64,000 bases of DNA from Roseobacter ponti (GTDB lineage Bacteria > Pseudomonadota > Alphaproteobacteria > Rhodobacterales > Rhodobacteraceae): contig NZ_CP048788.1 in assembly GCF_012932215.1 (NCBI RefSeq), positions 3,162,001-3,226,000 on the forward strand. Reading direction: 5' to 3'. The translations under genes were made by a program, and so were the position numbers. The notes under the pieces were generated by a model. That model did not search any database and had not been told where the DNA came from. It saw only the letters and a list, made by a program, of their open reading frames with translations. Positions 44,561 through 54,270 of this stretch are shown here, piece after piece (within the stretch, counting starts at the first letter, position 1; each line of letters opens with the position of its first letter).

Positions 44561-44579
44561 GCCGGTAACACTTACCGGC
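44561..44579. promoter_or_regulatory. Second hairpin/inverted repeat in the luxR-luxI gap
   Basis: GCCGGTAA-CAC-TTACCGGC is a perfect 8+8 inverted repeat just after the luxR stop on the minus strand. As RNA it forms a strong hairpin, so it may be a luxR 3' end, but there is no T-run. It may also be a second regulator site. Confidence 0.5.
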
Positions 44580-44595
44580 AACGTCACGGTGCTTT

Positions 44596-45318
44596 TCAGA
44601 CCACAATCACGCCCCTTGTGAGGGCGCGGGCGACCGCATGTGTGGTATTGGCCGCCCCCAGTTTGAACCGGGCGCTTTCGATATAGACCCGCAGCGTATG
44701 CTCGGAAATCGAAAGAGTTTCAGCCACTTGCGCCCGGTTATACCCGATCGCGAGGAGGGTAAGCGCGTCGGTCTCACGGGGCGAAAGTGGCTGGGACTGT
44801 TCGGGCGCTTTGTTGGGTTCGAACTCCAGCGCCTTCTGGTTAAAATAATGCGCGACAAGGATGAGTTCGCGCCTGTTCTGTTCTGTAAACCCTGCCCAGA
44901 CATCGTCGTCGCAGGTGTGATTGACGGTAAAGAGCGCGAACTGCCCGTTCGGTCCTCTGATGGGGATCGAATATCCCTGATTGCCTATGCCGTATTCAAG
45001 AGATTCCCGTTGCAGCGCCCTCGCGGCCTTGCTTGACCAGTCGAGGCTTTTCCAGTCCACCGGATGAAAACGCTGGTAACATCCGATAACCACCGGGTCG
45101 ATGCGCAGATAGTTCTGCTCCTGATAGCGTTCAGCCCATTCGAGGGGATACGTGCCATAGCCATACTGAGCACCGGCGCTGTCGACCCAGTGATACACCA
45201 TGTTGTCGACCCGAAAATGCGATCTGAGGTCAACGATGGCATCCTGAATACCTTCAAGCGTGTCCGCCTGCTCCAGCCCCGCCAAGACCGTCTCCACTAC
45301 CTTCGAATTCGCTTCCAT
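44596..45318 (-). CDS. luxR: LuxR-family autoinducer-binding regulator
   Basis: A 240-residue quorum-sensing regulator. The N-terminal autoinducer-binding domain shows YHWVDSAG, YQEQNYLRIDPV (Tyr and Asp of the pocket), and VDWKSLDW. The C-terminal helix-turn-helix is LSPRETDALTLLAIGYNRAQ followed by SISEHTLRVYIESARFKLGA. The start MEANSKVVETVLAGLEQ was preferred because a longer frame (to 45426) overlaps a small upstream gene. It lies upstream of luxI in the same direction. Confidence 0.93.
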   Translation of the reverse strand: MEANSKVVETVLAGLEQADTLEGIQDAIVDLRSHFRVDNMVYHWVDSAGAQYGYGTYPLEWAERYQEQNYLRIDPVVIGCYQRFHPVDWKSLDWSSKAARALQRESLEYGIGNQGYSIPIRGPNGQFALFTVNHTCDDDVWAGFTEQNRRELILVAHYFNQKALEFEPNKAPEQSQPLSPRETDALTLLAIGYNRAQVAETLSISEHTLRVYIESARFKLGAANTTHAVARALTRGVIVV

Positions 45319-45472
45319 TCGCCCCGCCTTGCGTCTTTTCGTGAAGGGCTGCGATTTCGGCCAGGGCAACAATTGCGGTATCGTCGAGCTGCTCGGCAAG
45401 CACCGGCAGGTCGTTCGCTGTCGCAAACGTCTTCAGGTCCGTCAGTACGTCCAAAATCCAATCACTTCGCAT
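45254..45472 (-). CDS. Small ORF upstream of and overlapping luxR
   Basis: A 72-residue frame, MRSDWILDVLTDLKTFATAN followed by DLPVLAEQLDDTAIVALAEI, ending in a Gly-rich tail. The first ~45 residues look like a two-helix protein with a good coding pattern; the tail lies in the region shared with luxR (65 bases overlap, other frame). The family is not recognised. Coupled translation with luxR is likely if it is real. Confidence 0.6.
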   Translation of the reverse strand: MRSDWILDVLTDLKTFATANDLPVLAEQLDDTAIVALAEIAALHEKTQGGANGSEFEGSGDGLGGAGAGGHA

Positions 45473-45631
45473 AGCAGATTCGCCTCTTAAAGGTTAATGA
45501 AGTATTAATACAACTCTAACATGTAATAACTCTTATTGAAAATTCGCGTTTATTTACTCCCCAGAAATAGCGAGGGCGAATTTTGTAAGTGATTGATACT
45601 ATGTAGCGTCACACGCATGACGTGCAAAGCT

Positions 45632-45657
45632 CTGCGAAGCGGCATTGCGATTCGCAG
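45632..45657 (-). terminator. Candidate terminator of ccr
   Basis: CTGCGAA (45632-45638) and TTCGCAG (45651-45657) form a 7-pair stem with a 12-base loop, 33 bases after the ccr stop on the minus strand. Only a short T-stretch follows (AGCTTTGC), so it is a weak prediction. Confidence 0.45.
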
Positions 45658-45689
45658 GGCATTTTAGCTGTCGTCGTGTTTCGTCAACC

Positions 45690-46970
45690 TTAACGAGGCG
45701 CCTCGAGCGTATCCTCCAGAGTGCGCAGCCCGGTGGTCGGCGCCTGGACCAGCACTGACATATTGCCGGGCTTATGCTCATTGCGCATCATCTTCATATG
45801 CGCCTCGGGCAGATCAGCCCAGGTAAAGACTTCGGACATACACGGATCAAGGCGTCGCTCAAGCATCAGCTTGTTGGCCGCACTGGCCTGTTTGAGGTGG
45901 GCAAAATGACTGCCCTGCAGACGCTTCTGATGCATCCACATGTAGCGCACGTCAAAGGTCAGGTTGAACCCGGTGGTGCCGGCGCAGATCACCACCATTC
46001 CGCCCTTTTTCACAACGAAGGTAGAGACCGGGAAAGTAGATTCGCCCGGATGCTCGAACACCATGTCGACGTTCACGCCCTTCCCGGTGATCTCCCAGAT
46101 CGCTTTGCCGAACTTGCGGGCCTCGGTGAACCAGGTGGCGTATTCAGGGGTATTGACCGTGGGCAGCTGCCCCCAGCAGTTAAAATCCTTGCGGTTCAGA
46201 ACGCCTTTGGCGCCGAGGTCCATCACAAACTGCCGTTTGCTCTCGTCTGATATGACACCGATGGCATTGGCACCGGCGGTGTTAATCAGCTGGATCGCAT
46301 AGGAACCGAGCCCGCCGGACGCACCCCAGACCAGAACGTTCTGACCCGGTTTCAGGTCATGCGGTTCATGTCCGAAAAGCATCCGGTAGGCTGTGGCGAG
46401 GGTCAGTGTATAACAGGCCGCCTCCTCCCAGGTCAGGTGCTTGGGGCGCGGCATCAGCTGCTGGCTCTGCACGCGGGTGAACTGCGAGAAAGACCCGTCG
46501 GGCGTCTCATACCCCCAGATGCGCTGGCTGGGCGAATACATCGGATCGCCGCCGTTGCACTCTTCATCATCACCGTCGTCCTGGTTGCAGTGGATGACAA
46601 CCTCGTCGCCCACCTTCCAGCGGGTGACGCGGTCACCCACGGCCCAGACGATGCCCGAGGCATCGGAGCCCGCGATATGATAGGGCTGCTGGTGCCCGTC
46701 AAAGGGGCTGATCGGCACACCAAGTGCTGCCCAGACACCGTTATAATTCACACCCGCCGCCATCACGAGGACAAGCACGTCCTGGCTGTCAAGCTCGGGC
46801 ACATCGACCACTTCCTGCAGCATCGCCTTGTCTGGCTCGCCGTGACGTTCGCGCCGGATCGCCCAGGCGTACATCTGTTTGGGGACATATCCCATCGGCG
46901 GCATTTCACCGACCTCATAGAGGTCTTTCTCCGGGGCTTCATATTGCGCGACGGTCGTATCCAGGGCCAT
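45690..46970 (-). CDS. ccr: Crotonyl-CoA carboxylase/reductase
   Basis: A 426-residue MDR-superfamily enzyme that reductively carboxylates crotonyl-CoA to (2S)-ethylmalonyl-CoA with NADPH and CO2, the key step of the ethylmalonyl-CoA pathway. MYAWAIRRERHGEP, HIAGSDASGIVWAVGD, the nucleotide-binding LVWGASGGLGSYAIQL and DMVFEHPGESTFPVS are diagnostic. The length is normal. Its promoter region (46971-47106) carries a TGCAAT palindrome also seen before ecm and mcl2. Confidence 0.97.
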   Translation of the reverse strand: MALDTTVAQYEAPEKDLYEVGEMPPMGYVPKQMYAWAIRRERHGEPDKAMLQEVVDVPELDSQDVLVLVMAAGVNYNGVWAALGVPISPFDGHQQPYHIAGSDASGIVWAVGDRVTRWKVGDEVVIHCNQDDGDDEECNGGDPMYSPSQRIWGYETPDGSFSQFTRVQSQQLMPRPKHLTWEEAACYTLTLATAYRMLFGHEPHDLKPGQNVLVWGASGGLGSYAIQLINTAGANAIGVISDESKRQFVMDLGAKGVLNRKDFNCWGQLPTVNTPEYATWFTEARKFGKAIWEITGKGVNVDMVFEHPGESTFPVSTFVVKKGGMVVICAGTTGFNLTFDVRYMWMHQKRLQGSHFAHLKQASAANKLMLERRLDPCMSEVFTWADLPEAHMKMMRNEHKPGNMSVLVQAPTTGLRTLEDTLEAPR

Positions 46971-47045
46971 GCCAGTCTCCAGCTCTCATCAAAACATGCC
47001 GCGCCGCAGAATCAGGCGCCGCCAATCCGGAATAGGACGCGACAC

Positions 47046-47055
47046 GCAATATTGC
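47046..47055. promoter_or_regulatory. GCAATATTGC palindrome upstream of ccr
   Basis: A perfect 10-base palindrome, 75 bases ahead of the ccr start codon. On the minus strand the context reads TGTTGCAATATTGCGTG. Related TGCAAT palindromes occur at a similar distance before ecm and mcl2. Confidence 0.5.
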
Positions 47056-47106
47056 AACACCAGTGGGGTGCTTTTTGTAATTTTATAACCGAGCAGACGC
47101 AGAAAG

Positions 47107-48471
47107 TTACGCGGCTGCTTCCGGTTGCGGCAGCCGGTGCGCGACAGATCTCGCGTAATAGGCGGCTACGGCCTCTTCGCCTTTCGCAATCGTCCAGCCG
47201 TCCTCTGCACCGGTGATCATCCGGTGTTTGCGCATCCGGAAAAGCGCTTCTGAGCACTGTTTTGCAAAATCATGTTCGGCCGCCGGCATGTCCTGCTGCA
47301 GATCGGCCGACAGGGCCTGTGCACGTTCTGTGATTTCAGCAGTCGTCAGCGGCCCCTCTGCCGCGCTCAGAACATGAGACAACAGCGGCACCAGCATCAC
47401 AGGCATCGCATCCGCGATCCGCTGCATCAGATTTGCCGAAAGCTCCTCTACCGGGCGCTCGGGGCCGAAGCCACGCAGCGACAGTGGTTGCCCGAAGGCG
47501 ACAGCAGCCGTCCCGAAGCGGACATATCTGCCCCTGAGAGCCTGCCAGAACTTCCTGAGTATAAATTTCACCACAACGCTGATCCGCGCCCCGAACCGCC
47601 GGTCGCCACGCTGGCCCGCAGCAATCAGAACACGGTCTTCCAGGACCCTGTCGTAATTTATGGCGACGGGAACAAACACAACATCGCGCCCGCCCGGCTC
47701 ATAGCCATCGGTAAGATAGGACAGCAGCCCCATGCGCGGCGGCATAAGCTCTCCTGTGAGGCTCAGCCCTCCTTCGGGGAAAATACCCTGGGCCACGCCG
47801 CCCTTGGTTGCCATCTGCACATAGCGCGCGAGCACCTTGCGATAGAGCGCGCCGCGTGATCTGCGTCGGATGAAGTAAGCTCCCATCATCCGGATCAGCC
47901 TGCTCAGCGGCCAGACCCGCGCCCATTCGCCTACTGCATAGGACAGCGCGGAGGTGCGCGCGGCCAGATAGGTCACCAGCACATAATCCATGTTCGAGCG
48001 GTGGTTCATCACAAAGACGATCGTCGCATCTCTGGGGATCTCTTTGATCACCGCGTCATTGCCCGGGGCGGTCCAGACCTCATAGATTGAGTTGACGAGC
48101 ATCCGCGCCATGCGGATCCCGAGCCCGAAATAGGTAAACGCGCTGAAGCCCGGCACAATCTCTCGGGCATAGCTGCGGGCTTTCTCAAAGCCCACGTTTT
48201 CAGGGACTCCGTGCTCGTGGGCATAGTTGACGATCTCCCGCGTCACTTCCGGATCGTAAATCAGGCGCTGGATCATGTCGTATCGCCGGGCGAGCTTGAA
48301 GGGTTCAATGGGTCGTGTCAGGCGCTCATTCAGCCGACCGACGGCCTTTTCCAGACGGCGCCGAAAAAACCACCGTACGGACGGGAAAAGGAAATGCGAT
48401 GCAAAAGTCACGGCCGCAAACAACAGGACCAGCACAAAAATCCAGAGCGGAACTTCAACCACTTGCGTCAT
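47107..48471 (-). CDS. PlsB-like glycerol-3-phosphate/acylglycerol acyltransferase
   Basis: A 454-residue membrane-associated acyltransferase. A TM helix near the N-terminus (LWIFVLVLLFAAVTFASHFL) precedes the acyltransferase domain: VMNHRSNMDYVLVTY is the H-x4-D active site and GIFPEGGLSLTG the substrate motif. It is shorter than E. coli PlsB (~800 aa) and resembles the reduced PlsB-like proteins of alphaproteobacteria. The start MTQVVEVPLW is preferred to 48513. It stands between ccr and ecm, divergent from ecm. Confidence 0.87.
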   Translation of the reverse strand: MTQVVEVPLWIFVLVLLFAAVTFASHFLFPSVRWFFRRRLEKAVGRLNERLTRPIEPFKLARRYDMIQRLIYDPEVTREIVNYAHEHGVPENVGFEKARSYAREIVPGFSAFTYFGLGIRMARMLVNSIYEVWTAPGNDAVIKEIPRDATIVFVMNHRSNMDYVLVTYLAARTSALSYAVGEWARVWPLSRLIRMMGAYFIRRRSRGALYRKVLARYVQMATKGGVAQGIFPEGGLSLTGELMPPRMGLLSYLTDGYEPGGRDVVFVPVAINYDRVLEDRVLIAAGQRGDRRFGARISVVVKFILRKFWQALRGRYVRFGTAAVAFGQPLSLRGFGPERPVEELSANLMQRIADAMPVMLVPLLSHVLSAAEGPLTTAEITERAQALSADLQQDMPAAEHDFAKQCSEALFRMRKHRMITGAEDGWTIAKGEEAVAAYYARSVAHRLPQPEAAA

Positions 48472-48590
48472 ATTGCGGACCCTCGCAGGCCGGTGCGCCA
48501 AGAACAACAGCAAATTTCGGCACAGACGGCACGGCTTACTTCCTTACTTAAATGCCGCCCCGGCAGGCATCGGGCGATACCGCCGGCGCT

Positions 48591-48603
48591 GCAATCGCAT
48601 TGC
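48591..48603. promoter_or_regulatory. GCAAT-CGC-ATTGC palindrome upstream of ecm
   Basis: A perfect 5+5 inverted repeat, 88 bases ahead of the ecm start codon, in the context GCTGCAATCGCATTGCCG. It sits between ecm and the divergent acyltransferase gene and may serve both. It is related to the palindrome upstream of ccr at 47046-47055. Confidence 0.5.
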
Positions 48604-48691
48604 CGCACTGCGGCGAATTGACAAAGCCACAATATTTCAAGTATTCCGGTTGCAGCGAAATAAAGTTGCTCAAACGATTCACGAGGTTCCG

Positions 48692-50659
48692 ATGACTGAG
48701 ACGCAGAAAGACCGCCCCTGGCTGATCCGCACCTACGCGGGACACTCGACCGCCAGCGCGTCCAATGCGCTCTACCGGGCGAACCTGGAAAAGGGCCAGA
48801 CCGGCCTATCCGTGGCCTTCGACCTGCCAACACAGACCGGCTATGACAGCGACCACGTGCTTGCGCGCGGAGAAGTCGGCAAGGTTGGTGTACCTGTCAG
48901 CCATCTGGGCGATATGCGCACGCTTTTCGACCAGATCCCGCTGGATCAGATGAACACCTCAATGACCATCAACGCCACGGCGCCCTGGCTCCTTGCACTC
49001 TATATTGCGGTTGCCGAAGAACAGGGCGCGGATGTCAGCAGGCTGCAGGGCACCGTGCAGAACGATCTGATCAAGGAATACCTCAGCCGCGGCACCTATA
49101 TCTGCCCGCCCGCGCCGAGCCTTAAGATGATCGCGGATGTGGCAGAATACTGCTATTCCCACGTGCCGAAATGGAACCCGATGAACGTGTGTTCCTATCA
49201 TCTGCAGGAAGCGGGTGCGACGCCGGAACAGGAGCTGGCCTTTGCGCTGGCCACAGCGACAGCGGTGCTCGATACGCTGCGCCCGCGTGTGCCCGAAGAA
49301 GACTTCCCGGCGGTTGTCGGGCGCATTTCGTTTTTCGTAAATGCGGGCATCCGGTTCGTGACCGAGATGTGCAAGATGCGCGCCTTTGTCGATCTCTGGG
49401 ACGAGATCTGTCTGGAGCGTTATGGCGTGCAGGATCCGAAATTCCGCCGCTTCCGTTATGGCGTACAGGTCAATTCGCTGGGCCTGACCGAGCAGCAGCC
49501 GGAAAACAACGTCTATCGCATTCTGATCGAAATGCTTGCGGTGACGCTGAGCAAAAAGGCACGCGCCCGCGCGGTGCAGCTGCCCGCCTGGAACGAAGCG
49601 CTTGGCCTGCCGCGTCCCTGGGACCAGCAGTGGTCGATGCGCATGCAGCAGATCATGGCCTATGAAACCGACCTGCTGGAATTTGACGACCTCTTTGACG
49701 GCAATCCGGCGGTAGATGCAAAAGTCGAAGCCCTGAAAGAAGGTGCGCGACTGGAGCTTGCAAACCTTGACAGCATGGGCGGCGCGATCTCGGCGATTGA
49801 CTATATGAAAGCGCGGCTGGTGGACAGCAATGCCGCGCGTCTGAGCCGGATCGAGGCCGGCGAAACCGTGGTGGTCGGTGTGAACAAATGGCAAAAGGGC
49901 GAGCCCTCACCGCTGATGACCGGCGACGGCGGCATTATGGTGGTCGATCCTGCGGTTGAGGCCGAACAGATCAGCCGGCTCGATGCCTGGCGCGGAAGGC
50001 GTGATGCCGGCGCCGTGAAAGCTGCTCTGAAAGACCTGCGATCAGCAGCAAAGGAGGGCCGCAATGTGATGCCCGCCTCCATCGCTGCGGCAAAGGCAGG
50101 CGTGACAACCGGCGAATGGGCCGCTGAAATGCGCGCGGTACACGGCGAATATCGCGGGCCCACCGGCGTATCGGGCGCGCGCTCGAACTGCACAGAGGGG
50201 CTTGATGATCTGCGCGCGGCGGTAGACGCCGTCAGCGACCGGCTCGGGCGGCGTCTGAAGTTTCTGGTCGGCAAGCCGGGGCTGGACGGTCACTCAAACG
50301 GCGCCGAACAGATCGCCGTGCGCGCCCGCGACTGTGGCATGGACATCGCCTATGAGGGCATCCGCCTGACGCCTGAAGAAATCGTGACGGCGGCGCGGGA
50401 GGACGAGGCCCACGTGGTTGGCCTGTCCATCCTTTCAGGCAGTCATATTCCGCTTGTCGCAGACATGATGGACCGGATGCGCGCGGCGGGCCTCGGGCAT
50501 ATCCCGGTGATCGTCGGCGGCATTATTCCCGAGGATGACGCCGAAAACCTGCGCGCGATGGGTGTGGCCCGCGTCTATACCCCCAAAGATTTCGAACTGA
50601 ACACAATTATGAAAGACATCGTGACGCTTGTGGATCACCACGCCGTCGCAGCCGAGTAA
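48692..50659 (+). CDS. ecm: Ethylmalonyl-CoA mutase, B12-dependent
   Basis: A 655-residue single-chain mutase (TIM barrel plus C-terminal B12 domain) that converts (2R)-ethylmalonyl-CoA to methylsuccinyl-CoA. The start [20 protein letters not shown] and [13 protein letters not shown] are typical of Ecm/MeaA. The cobalamin motif DGHSNG (D-x-H-x-x-G) is near residue 532, with ILSGSHIPL and [11 protein letters not shown] completing the B12 fold. The ATG at 48692 has a GAGG site. The open frame to 48275 lies inside the divergent acyltransferase and is rejected. Confidence 0.96.
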   Translation: MTETQKDRPWLIRTYAGHSTASASNALYRANLEKGQTGLSVAFDLPTQTGYDSDHVLARGEVGKVGVPVSHLGDMRTLFDQIPLDQMNTSMTINATAPWLLALYIAVAEEQGADVSRLQGTVQNDLIKEYLSRGTYICPPAPSLKMIADVAEYCYSHVPKWNPMNVCSYHLQEAGATPEQELAFALATATAVLDTLRPRVPEEDFPAVVGRISFFVNAGIRFVTEMCKMRAFVDLWDEICLERYGVQDPKFRRFRYGVQVNSLGLTEQQPENNVYRILIEMLAVTLSKKARARAVQLPAWNEALGLPRPWDQQWSMRMQQIMAYETDLLEFDDLFDGNPAVDAKVEALKEGARLELANLDSMGGAISAIDYMKARLVDSNAARLSRIEAGETVVVGVNKWQKGEPSPLMTGDGGIMVVDPAVEAEQISRLDAWRGRRDAGAVKAALKDLRSAAKEGRNVMPASIAAAKAGVTTGEWAAEMRAVHGEYRGPTGVSGARSNCTEGLDDLRAAVDAVSDRLGRRLKFLVGKPGLDGHSNGAEQIAVRARDCGMDIAYEGIRLTPEEIVTAAREDEAHVVGLSILSGSHIPLVADMMDRMRAAGLGHIPVIVGGIIPEDDAENLRAMGVARVYTPKDFELNTIMKDIVTLVDHHAVAAE

Positions 50660-50745
50660 CCTCACGCTCCGCAGGTTATCTTTTGCTTGTCCCTGCGGGG
50701 ACATGCAGGCTAGCTGTGTATCCGGACCCCAGGGAGGATACCGCA

Positions 50746-51450
50746 ATGACCATTCACATCGGCGCAGCGCCGGGCGCGATAGCCGAAACCGTTCTGATGC
50801 CCGGAGACCCGTACCGCGCCCGCTGGGCTGCTGAGACCTTTCTGGAAGGCGCCGAACTGGTCAACGAAGTGCGCGGCATGCTGGGCTTTACCGGCACATG
50901 GCGTGGCAACCGGGTCACCATCCAGGGCTCGGGGATGGGCATGCCGTCTTTGTCAATCTATGCCAATGAGCTGATCCGGGACTATGACGCGCAGACGCTG
51001 ATCCGGATCGGATCCTGTGGTGGCATGCAGCCGCATGTCTCGGTCCGCGACGTGATCATCGCGATGTCGGCCTCGACAATCACCTCGCCTTCGTCAGGCA
51101 TCTTCCGGGAGGTGAATTTTGCACCGACCGCTGATTATACCCTGCTGGCCGCAGCGGTATCTGCGGCAAAGGCCAAAGGGACACCCACCCATGTGGGCGG
51201 GATCTATTCGTCGGATGTGTTCTATGCGGAGCGGCCTGATCTTGATGAGCAGATGGTCCGCCACGGCATTCTGGGTGTCGAGATGGAGGCAGCAGAGCTT
51301 TATACACTGGCCGCGCGCCATAAACGCCGCGCACTGGCCGTTCTGACTGTCAGCGATCATCTGCAGACAGGTGAGGCCCTGCCCGCCGAAGACCGCGAGA
51401 AATCCTTTGGCGACATGGTCGAGATCGCGCTTGAGGCCGCTTTCGCCTGA
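50746..51450 (+). CDS. deoD: Purine nucleoside phosphorylase DeoD
   Basis: A 234-residue hexameric-type phosphorylase that splits purine (deoxy)nucleosides with phosphate. [56 protein letters not shown] and [10 protein letters not shown] show the phosphate, sugar and base-binding parts. AGGGAGG lies seven bases ahead of the ATG. An ATG at 50683 is in the ecm-deoD gap and unlikely. It could process nucleosides imported by the BMP transporter at 35-40 kb. Confidence 0.94.
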   Translation: MTIHIGAAPGAIAETVLMPGDPYRARWAAETFLEGAELVNEVRGMLGFTGTWRGNRVTIQGSGMGMPSLSIYANELIRDYDAQTLIRIGSCGGMQPHVSVRDVIIAMSASTITSPSSGIFREVNFAPTADYTLLAAAVSAAKAKGTPTHVGGIYSSDVFYAERPDLDEQMVRHGILGVEMEAAELYTLAARHKRRALAVLTVSDHLQTGEALPAEDREKSFGDMVEIALEAAFA

Positions 51451-51541
51451 TAGCCAGGCTGGTTTGCCCCGCTCCGGTCTGATCCTGTAAACCCGTAATC
51501 TGCATGGCTTAAACCGCAACGCGCCCCGGTGTCAGCGTCCG

Positions 51542-52387
51542 TCAGTCACCATGCGTGCGGTCATAGCTGTTTTCAGCCGCAGGATTCCATCCCTGCATCG
51601 CCGCCGGATCGGGCCGGAACACATCCACCTGCAACGGATAACAGGACGCGGCATCGCTTGAATGAGAGGCCGAGCAGTCTCCGCCCGGGCAGGCCGACAG
51701 ATTGCCCAGCAGATCGGTCTCTGCCACAAATTCGATGTAGTCTCCCGGGCGCACGGGGCTGGCCTTCATGAAGTACTGTCCGGTGTCCCGGGTGAACCCT
51801 GTGCACATAAAGACGTTGAGCACGTCATGCACCAGCGGTTCCGCCTCAGCGCGCGACACGCCCGTGTGCTCTGCCAGCGCGCGGACCAGATTAGAATGGC
51901 AGCAGTGGTGATACTGTCCGCCATCCGACAACAGCGCATGACTGTAGGGGTCACAGCGGGTGCCGATCACGTCATGTACCGACCCGCCGAAACTGTCGAT
52001 ACCGTACCAGCCGAGCGTGTCGTGGGTGATCGTCGCCAGCGGGCGCATATGCGGAAAGCTGCTCCACAGGCGCTCTCCCGTCGTCAGATGCGTGCCGTGC
52101 AGGGCCCGGGATTTACCGGAGTAGAACCGCTCCGCGAGGTTCTGTGCATTGTGAAGGTTGAGATCACCGACCTGCGGCCCTTCAACCGATGTGATCCTGA
52201 AGAAATGCCCGGCAGGGACAGAAAACGTCCGCGCTTCGCGGGGCGGAACGGTCACGCTGTCAGTCCGGGTCAGGTCTTTACGGGCCGTTTCATAGCGCGC
52301 CATATCGGCCGCAGGCAGGTTTTCGGGCGGATAGCAGATCACCGGTCTGATTGCGCGCCTCGCATCGGCGTCCTGGGGCTGGGTCAT
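51542..52387 (-). CDS. DUF1989 (urea carboxylase-associated family) protein
   Basis: A 281-residue protein. The DUF1989 domain includes AGHFFRITSVEGPQVGDLNL and HDVIGTRCDPYSHALLSDG; several His and Cys (QYHHCCHSNLV, CPGGDCSASH) look suited to metal binding. The family includes urea-carboxylase-associated proteins and homologues in arginine or glycine-betaine catabolism, but no urea carboxylase genes lie nearby. The ATG at 52387 gives a normal N-terminus (MTQPQDADARRAIRPV). Confidence 0.88.
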   Translation of the reverse strand: MTQPQDADARRAIRPVICYPPENLPAADMARYETARKDLTRTDSVTVPPREARTFSVPAGHFFRITSVEGPQVGDLNLHNAQNLAERFYSGKSRALHGTHLTTGERLWSSFPHMRPLATITHDTLGWYGIDSFGGSVHDVIGTRCDPYSHALLSDGGQYHHCCHSNLVRALAEHTGVSRAEAEPLVHDVLNVFMCTGFTRDTGQYFMKASPVRPGDYIEFVAETDLLGNLSACPGGDCSASHSSDAASCYPLQVDVFRPDPAAMQGWNPAAENSYDRTHGD

Positions 52388-52415
52388 GGCCGGGTCCTTT
52401 CTGTACCTGCGCGCA

Positions 52416-52628
52416 TCAGACCTTTGGCAGGTGCGATTTGCAACCCTGTGGCGGGCCGTCTGATGCGGTGAAGGCTTCGGCACCGCAGGCGGCACAGCGG
52501 TATTTGCGCAACGCCCCCCGATCGCCGGTCCGGTCTGCGCGCCAGCGACAAAGCCGCATGCCCCGTTTGCGCCGGGCGAAGATGGCGACAATGACAAAAG
52601 CAATGATCAGGCCGATGACGATATGCAT
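52416..52628 (-). CDS. Small membrane protein with a zinc-ribbon-like motif
   Basis: A 70-residue protein with an N-terminal TM helix (MHIVIGLIIAFVIVAIFARR) and a cytosolic part carrying KYRCAACGAEAF and a later GCKSH; this looks like a CxxC zinc ribbon with one knuckle and a distant Cys/His. Coding pattern and start are good. No described family is recognised. It ends 28 bases before the start of the DUF1989 gene. Confidence 0.75.
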   Translation of the reverse strand: MHIVIGLIIAFVIVAIFARRKRGMRLCRWRADRTGDRGALRKYRCAACGAEAFTASDGPPQGCKSHLPKV

Positions 52629-52748
52629 AAGCTCAGCCCGTAACCAGGGCCTGCGCGTGACAGCACGGTGCGGCCGCGTCAGCCGGCCTCGCGTGGGTGC
52701 CTGCCTGCTCCGGACAGATACCCGGGAGAATATCGGATTTTTTCTGCA

Positions 52749-53465
52749 TCAGATCATCAGATGGCCGGCGAGGCCAAGTGCAAACCCGAACACTGCCCCA
52801 AGCGGGGGCAGCAGGGTATTTTCCAGCGGGACCTGCGGCGCAATATCCTGAAACATCAGATAGAGTATCCCGCCGGAGGCCAGCAGCATAACCGCGCCCA
52901 CGCCGGCATCCATGGAGGGCGGCAGCGTCAGGCCGATCCAGGCCGCCAGCGGTCCGAGGGGCACCATCGCCGCAAAGAGCCAGAGCGAGGTCGCCTGCCC
53001 GTCCTCTGCGGCCCCTTTCATTTCGCGCATGGCATTGAAGCCCTCCGGCAGGTTCTGCAGACAGATCAGCGCGGCGACCAGGACCGCCGCACTCAGATCG
53101 CCGGTGATGACAGCGCCGAGGGCCAGCGCTTCCGGCAGGTAATCCATCATCATCGCCAGAAACTGCGCCATGCGACCGCCGGAACCGGCAATCAGACGGT
53201 CGAGCCAGGCAAAACCCGCCCCGCCGGCGAGAAACCACGCCAGAGCAGGCAAAGGCTCCAGACGGTCACTGCCTTCCGGGATCAGCACGAGTGCGACGGC
53301 CGCCAGCAACGCGCCCGCGCCAAAGGCCATCACACCGTGCCTGAATTCAGTCTGCGCCCATCCCGGCAGGATATTGAACCGCCAGAGCGCGAGGTATCCG
53401 CCCAGCGGAATACTCAGCCCGGCCAGCGTGGCCAGACCAAGCGCCATCCACAGCGGTTCGTCCAA
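52749..53465 (-). CDS. ZIP-family metal transporter
   Basis: A 238-residue membrane protein with about eight helices. YLPEALALGAVITGDLSAAV and ICLQNLPEGFNAMREM are the TM4/TM5 metal-binding motifs, though the family His is replaced by Tyr or Leu in the first (YLPEA in place of HxxPEG). It probably carries divalent cations such as zinc, iron or manganese. It starts four bases after sdhB and is likely part of the sdh transcript. Confidence 0.85.
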   Translation of the reverse strand: MDEPLWMALGLATLAGLSIPLGGYLALWRFNILPGWAQTEFRHGVMAFGAGALLAAVALVLIPEGSDRLEPLPALAWFLAGGAGFAWLDRLIAGSGGRMAQFLAMMMDYLPEALALGAVITGDLSAAVLVAALICLQNLPEGFNAMREMKGAAEDGQATSLWLFAAMVPLGPLAAWIGLTLPPSMDAGVGAVMLLASGGILYLMFQDIAPQVPLENTLLPPLGAVFGFALGLAGHLMI

Positions 53466-53469
53466 ACCC

Positions 53470-54249
53470 TCAGACCCGGCGCTCGACCATCATCTTTTTG
53501 ATGTTCGCGATTGCCTCGGCGGGGTTCAGACCCTTTGGACAGGTCTTGGCGCAGTTCATGATCGTATGGCAACGATAGAGCTTGAACGGATCTTCCAGAT
53601 CATCAAGCCGCTCGCCTGTTGCCTCGTCGCGGCTGTCGATGATCCAGCGATAGGCATGCAGAAGTGCGGCCGGTCCAAGATAGCGGTCGCCGTTCCACCA
53701 GTAACTCGGACAGGCGGTCGAGCAGGAAGCGCACATCACACACTCATAAAGCCCGTCGAGCTTTTTGCGGTCTTCAATCGACTGCCGCCACTCTTTGGCG
53801 GGACGGTTCGTTTTGGTCTCAAGCCATGGCATGATCGAGGCATGCTGTGCATAGAAATGGGTAAGATCCGGGATCAGGTCCTTGACCACCGGCATATGCG
53901 GCAGCGGGTAGATTTTGACCTCGCCTTTGATCTCGTCCATGCCATAGATACAGGCCAGCGTGTTGATCCCGTCGATGTTCATCGCACAGGATCCGCAGAT
54001 CCCTTCGCGGCAGGAGCGGCGGAAGGTCAGCGTGGGGTCAATCTCGTTTTTGATCTTGATCAGCGCATCAAGGATCATCGGGCCACAGGTGTCCATGTCC
54101 ACAAAATACGTGTCCACCCGCGGATTCTCCCCGTCATCGGGGTTCCAGCGGTAGATCGAGAACGTCCGCAGATTATTCGCCCCTTCGGGCCTGGGCCAGG
54201 TCTTGCCCTTTGTCATGCGGGAGTTTTTCGGGAGCGTCAGTTGAACCAT
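53470..54249 (-). CDS. sdhB: Succinate dehydrogenase iron-sulfur subunit
   Basis: A 259-residue subunit with three Fe-S clusters. The 2Fe-2S motif is [22 protein letters not shown], seen as [10 protein letters not shown] then TLAC; the 4Fe-4S motif is [12 protein letters not shown]; and the 3Fe-4S motif is CHTIMNC with [11 protein letters not shown]. It passes electrons from SdhA flavin to ubiquinone. Unlike the usual order it does not follow sdhA directly; three genes come between. Confidence 0.97.
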   Translation of the reverse strand: MVQLTLPKNSRMTKGKTWPRPEGANNLRTFSIYRWNPDDGENPRVDTYFVDMDTCGPMILDALIKIKNEIDPTLTFRRSCREGICGSCAMNIDGINTLACIYGMDEIKGEVKIYPLPHMPVVKDLIPDLTHFYAQHASIMPWLETKTNRPAKEWRQSIEDRKKLDGLYECVMCASCSTACPSYWWNGDRYLGPAALLHAYRWIIDSRDEATGERLDDLEDPFKLYRCHTIMNCAKTCPKGLNPAEAIANIKKMMVERRV

Positions 54250-54270
54250 ATCGGGTCTCCTGTCCTGAAG

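Noticed and set aside
45607-45622. CGTCA-N6-TGACG repeat in the ccr/luxR-side intergenic region
   Set aside because: Only five-base arms, about 135 bases from the nearest start codon, with no second copy seen.
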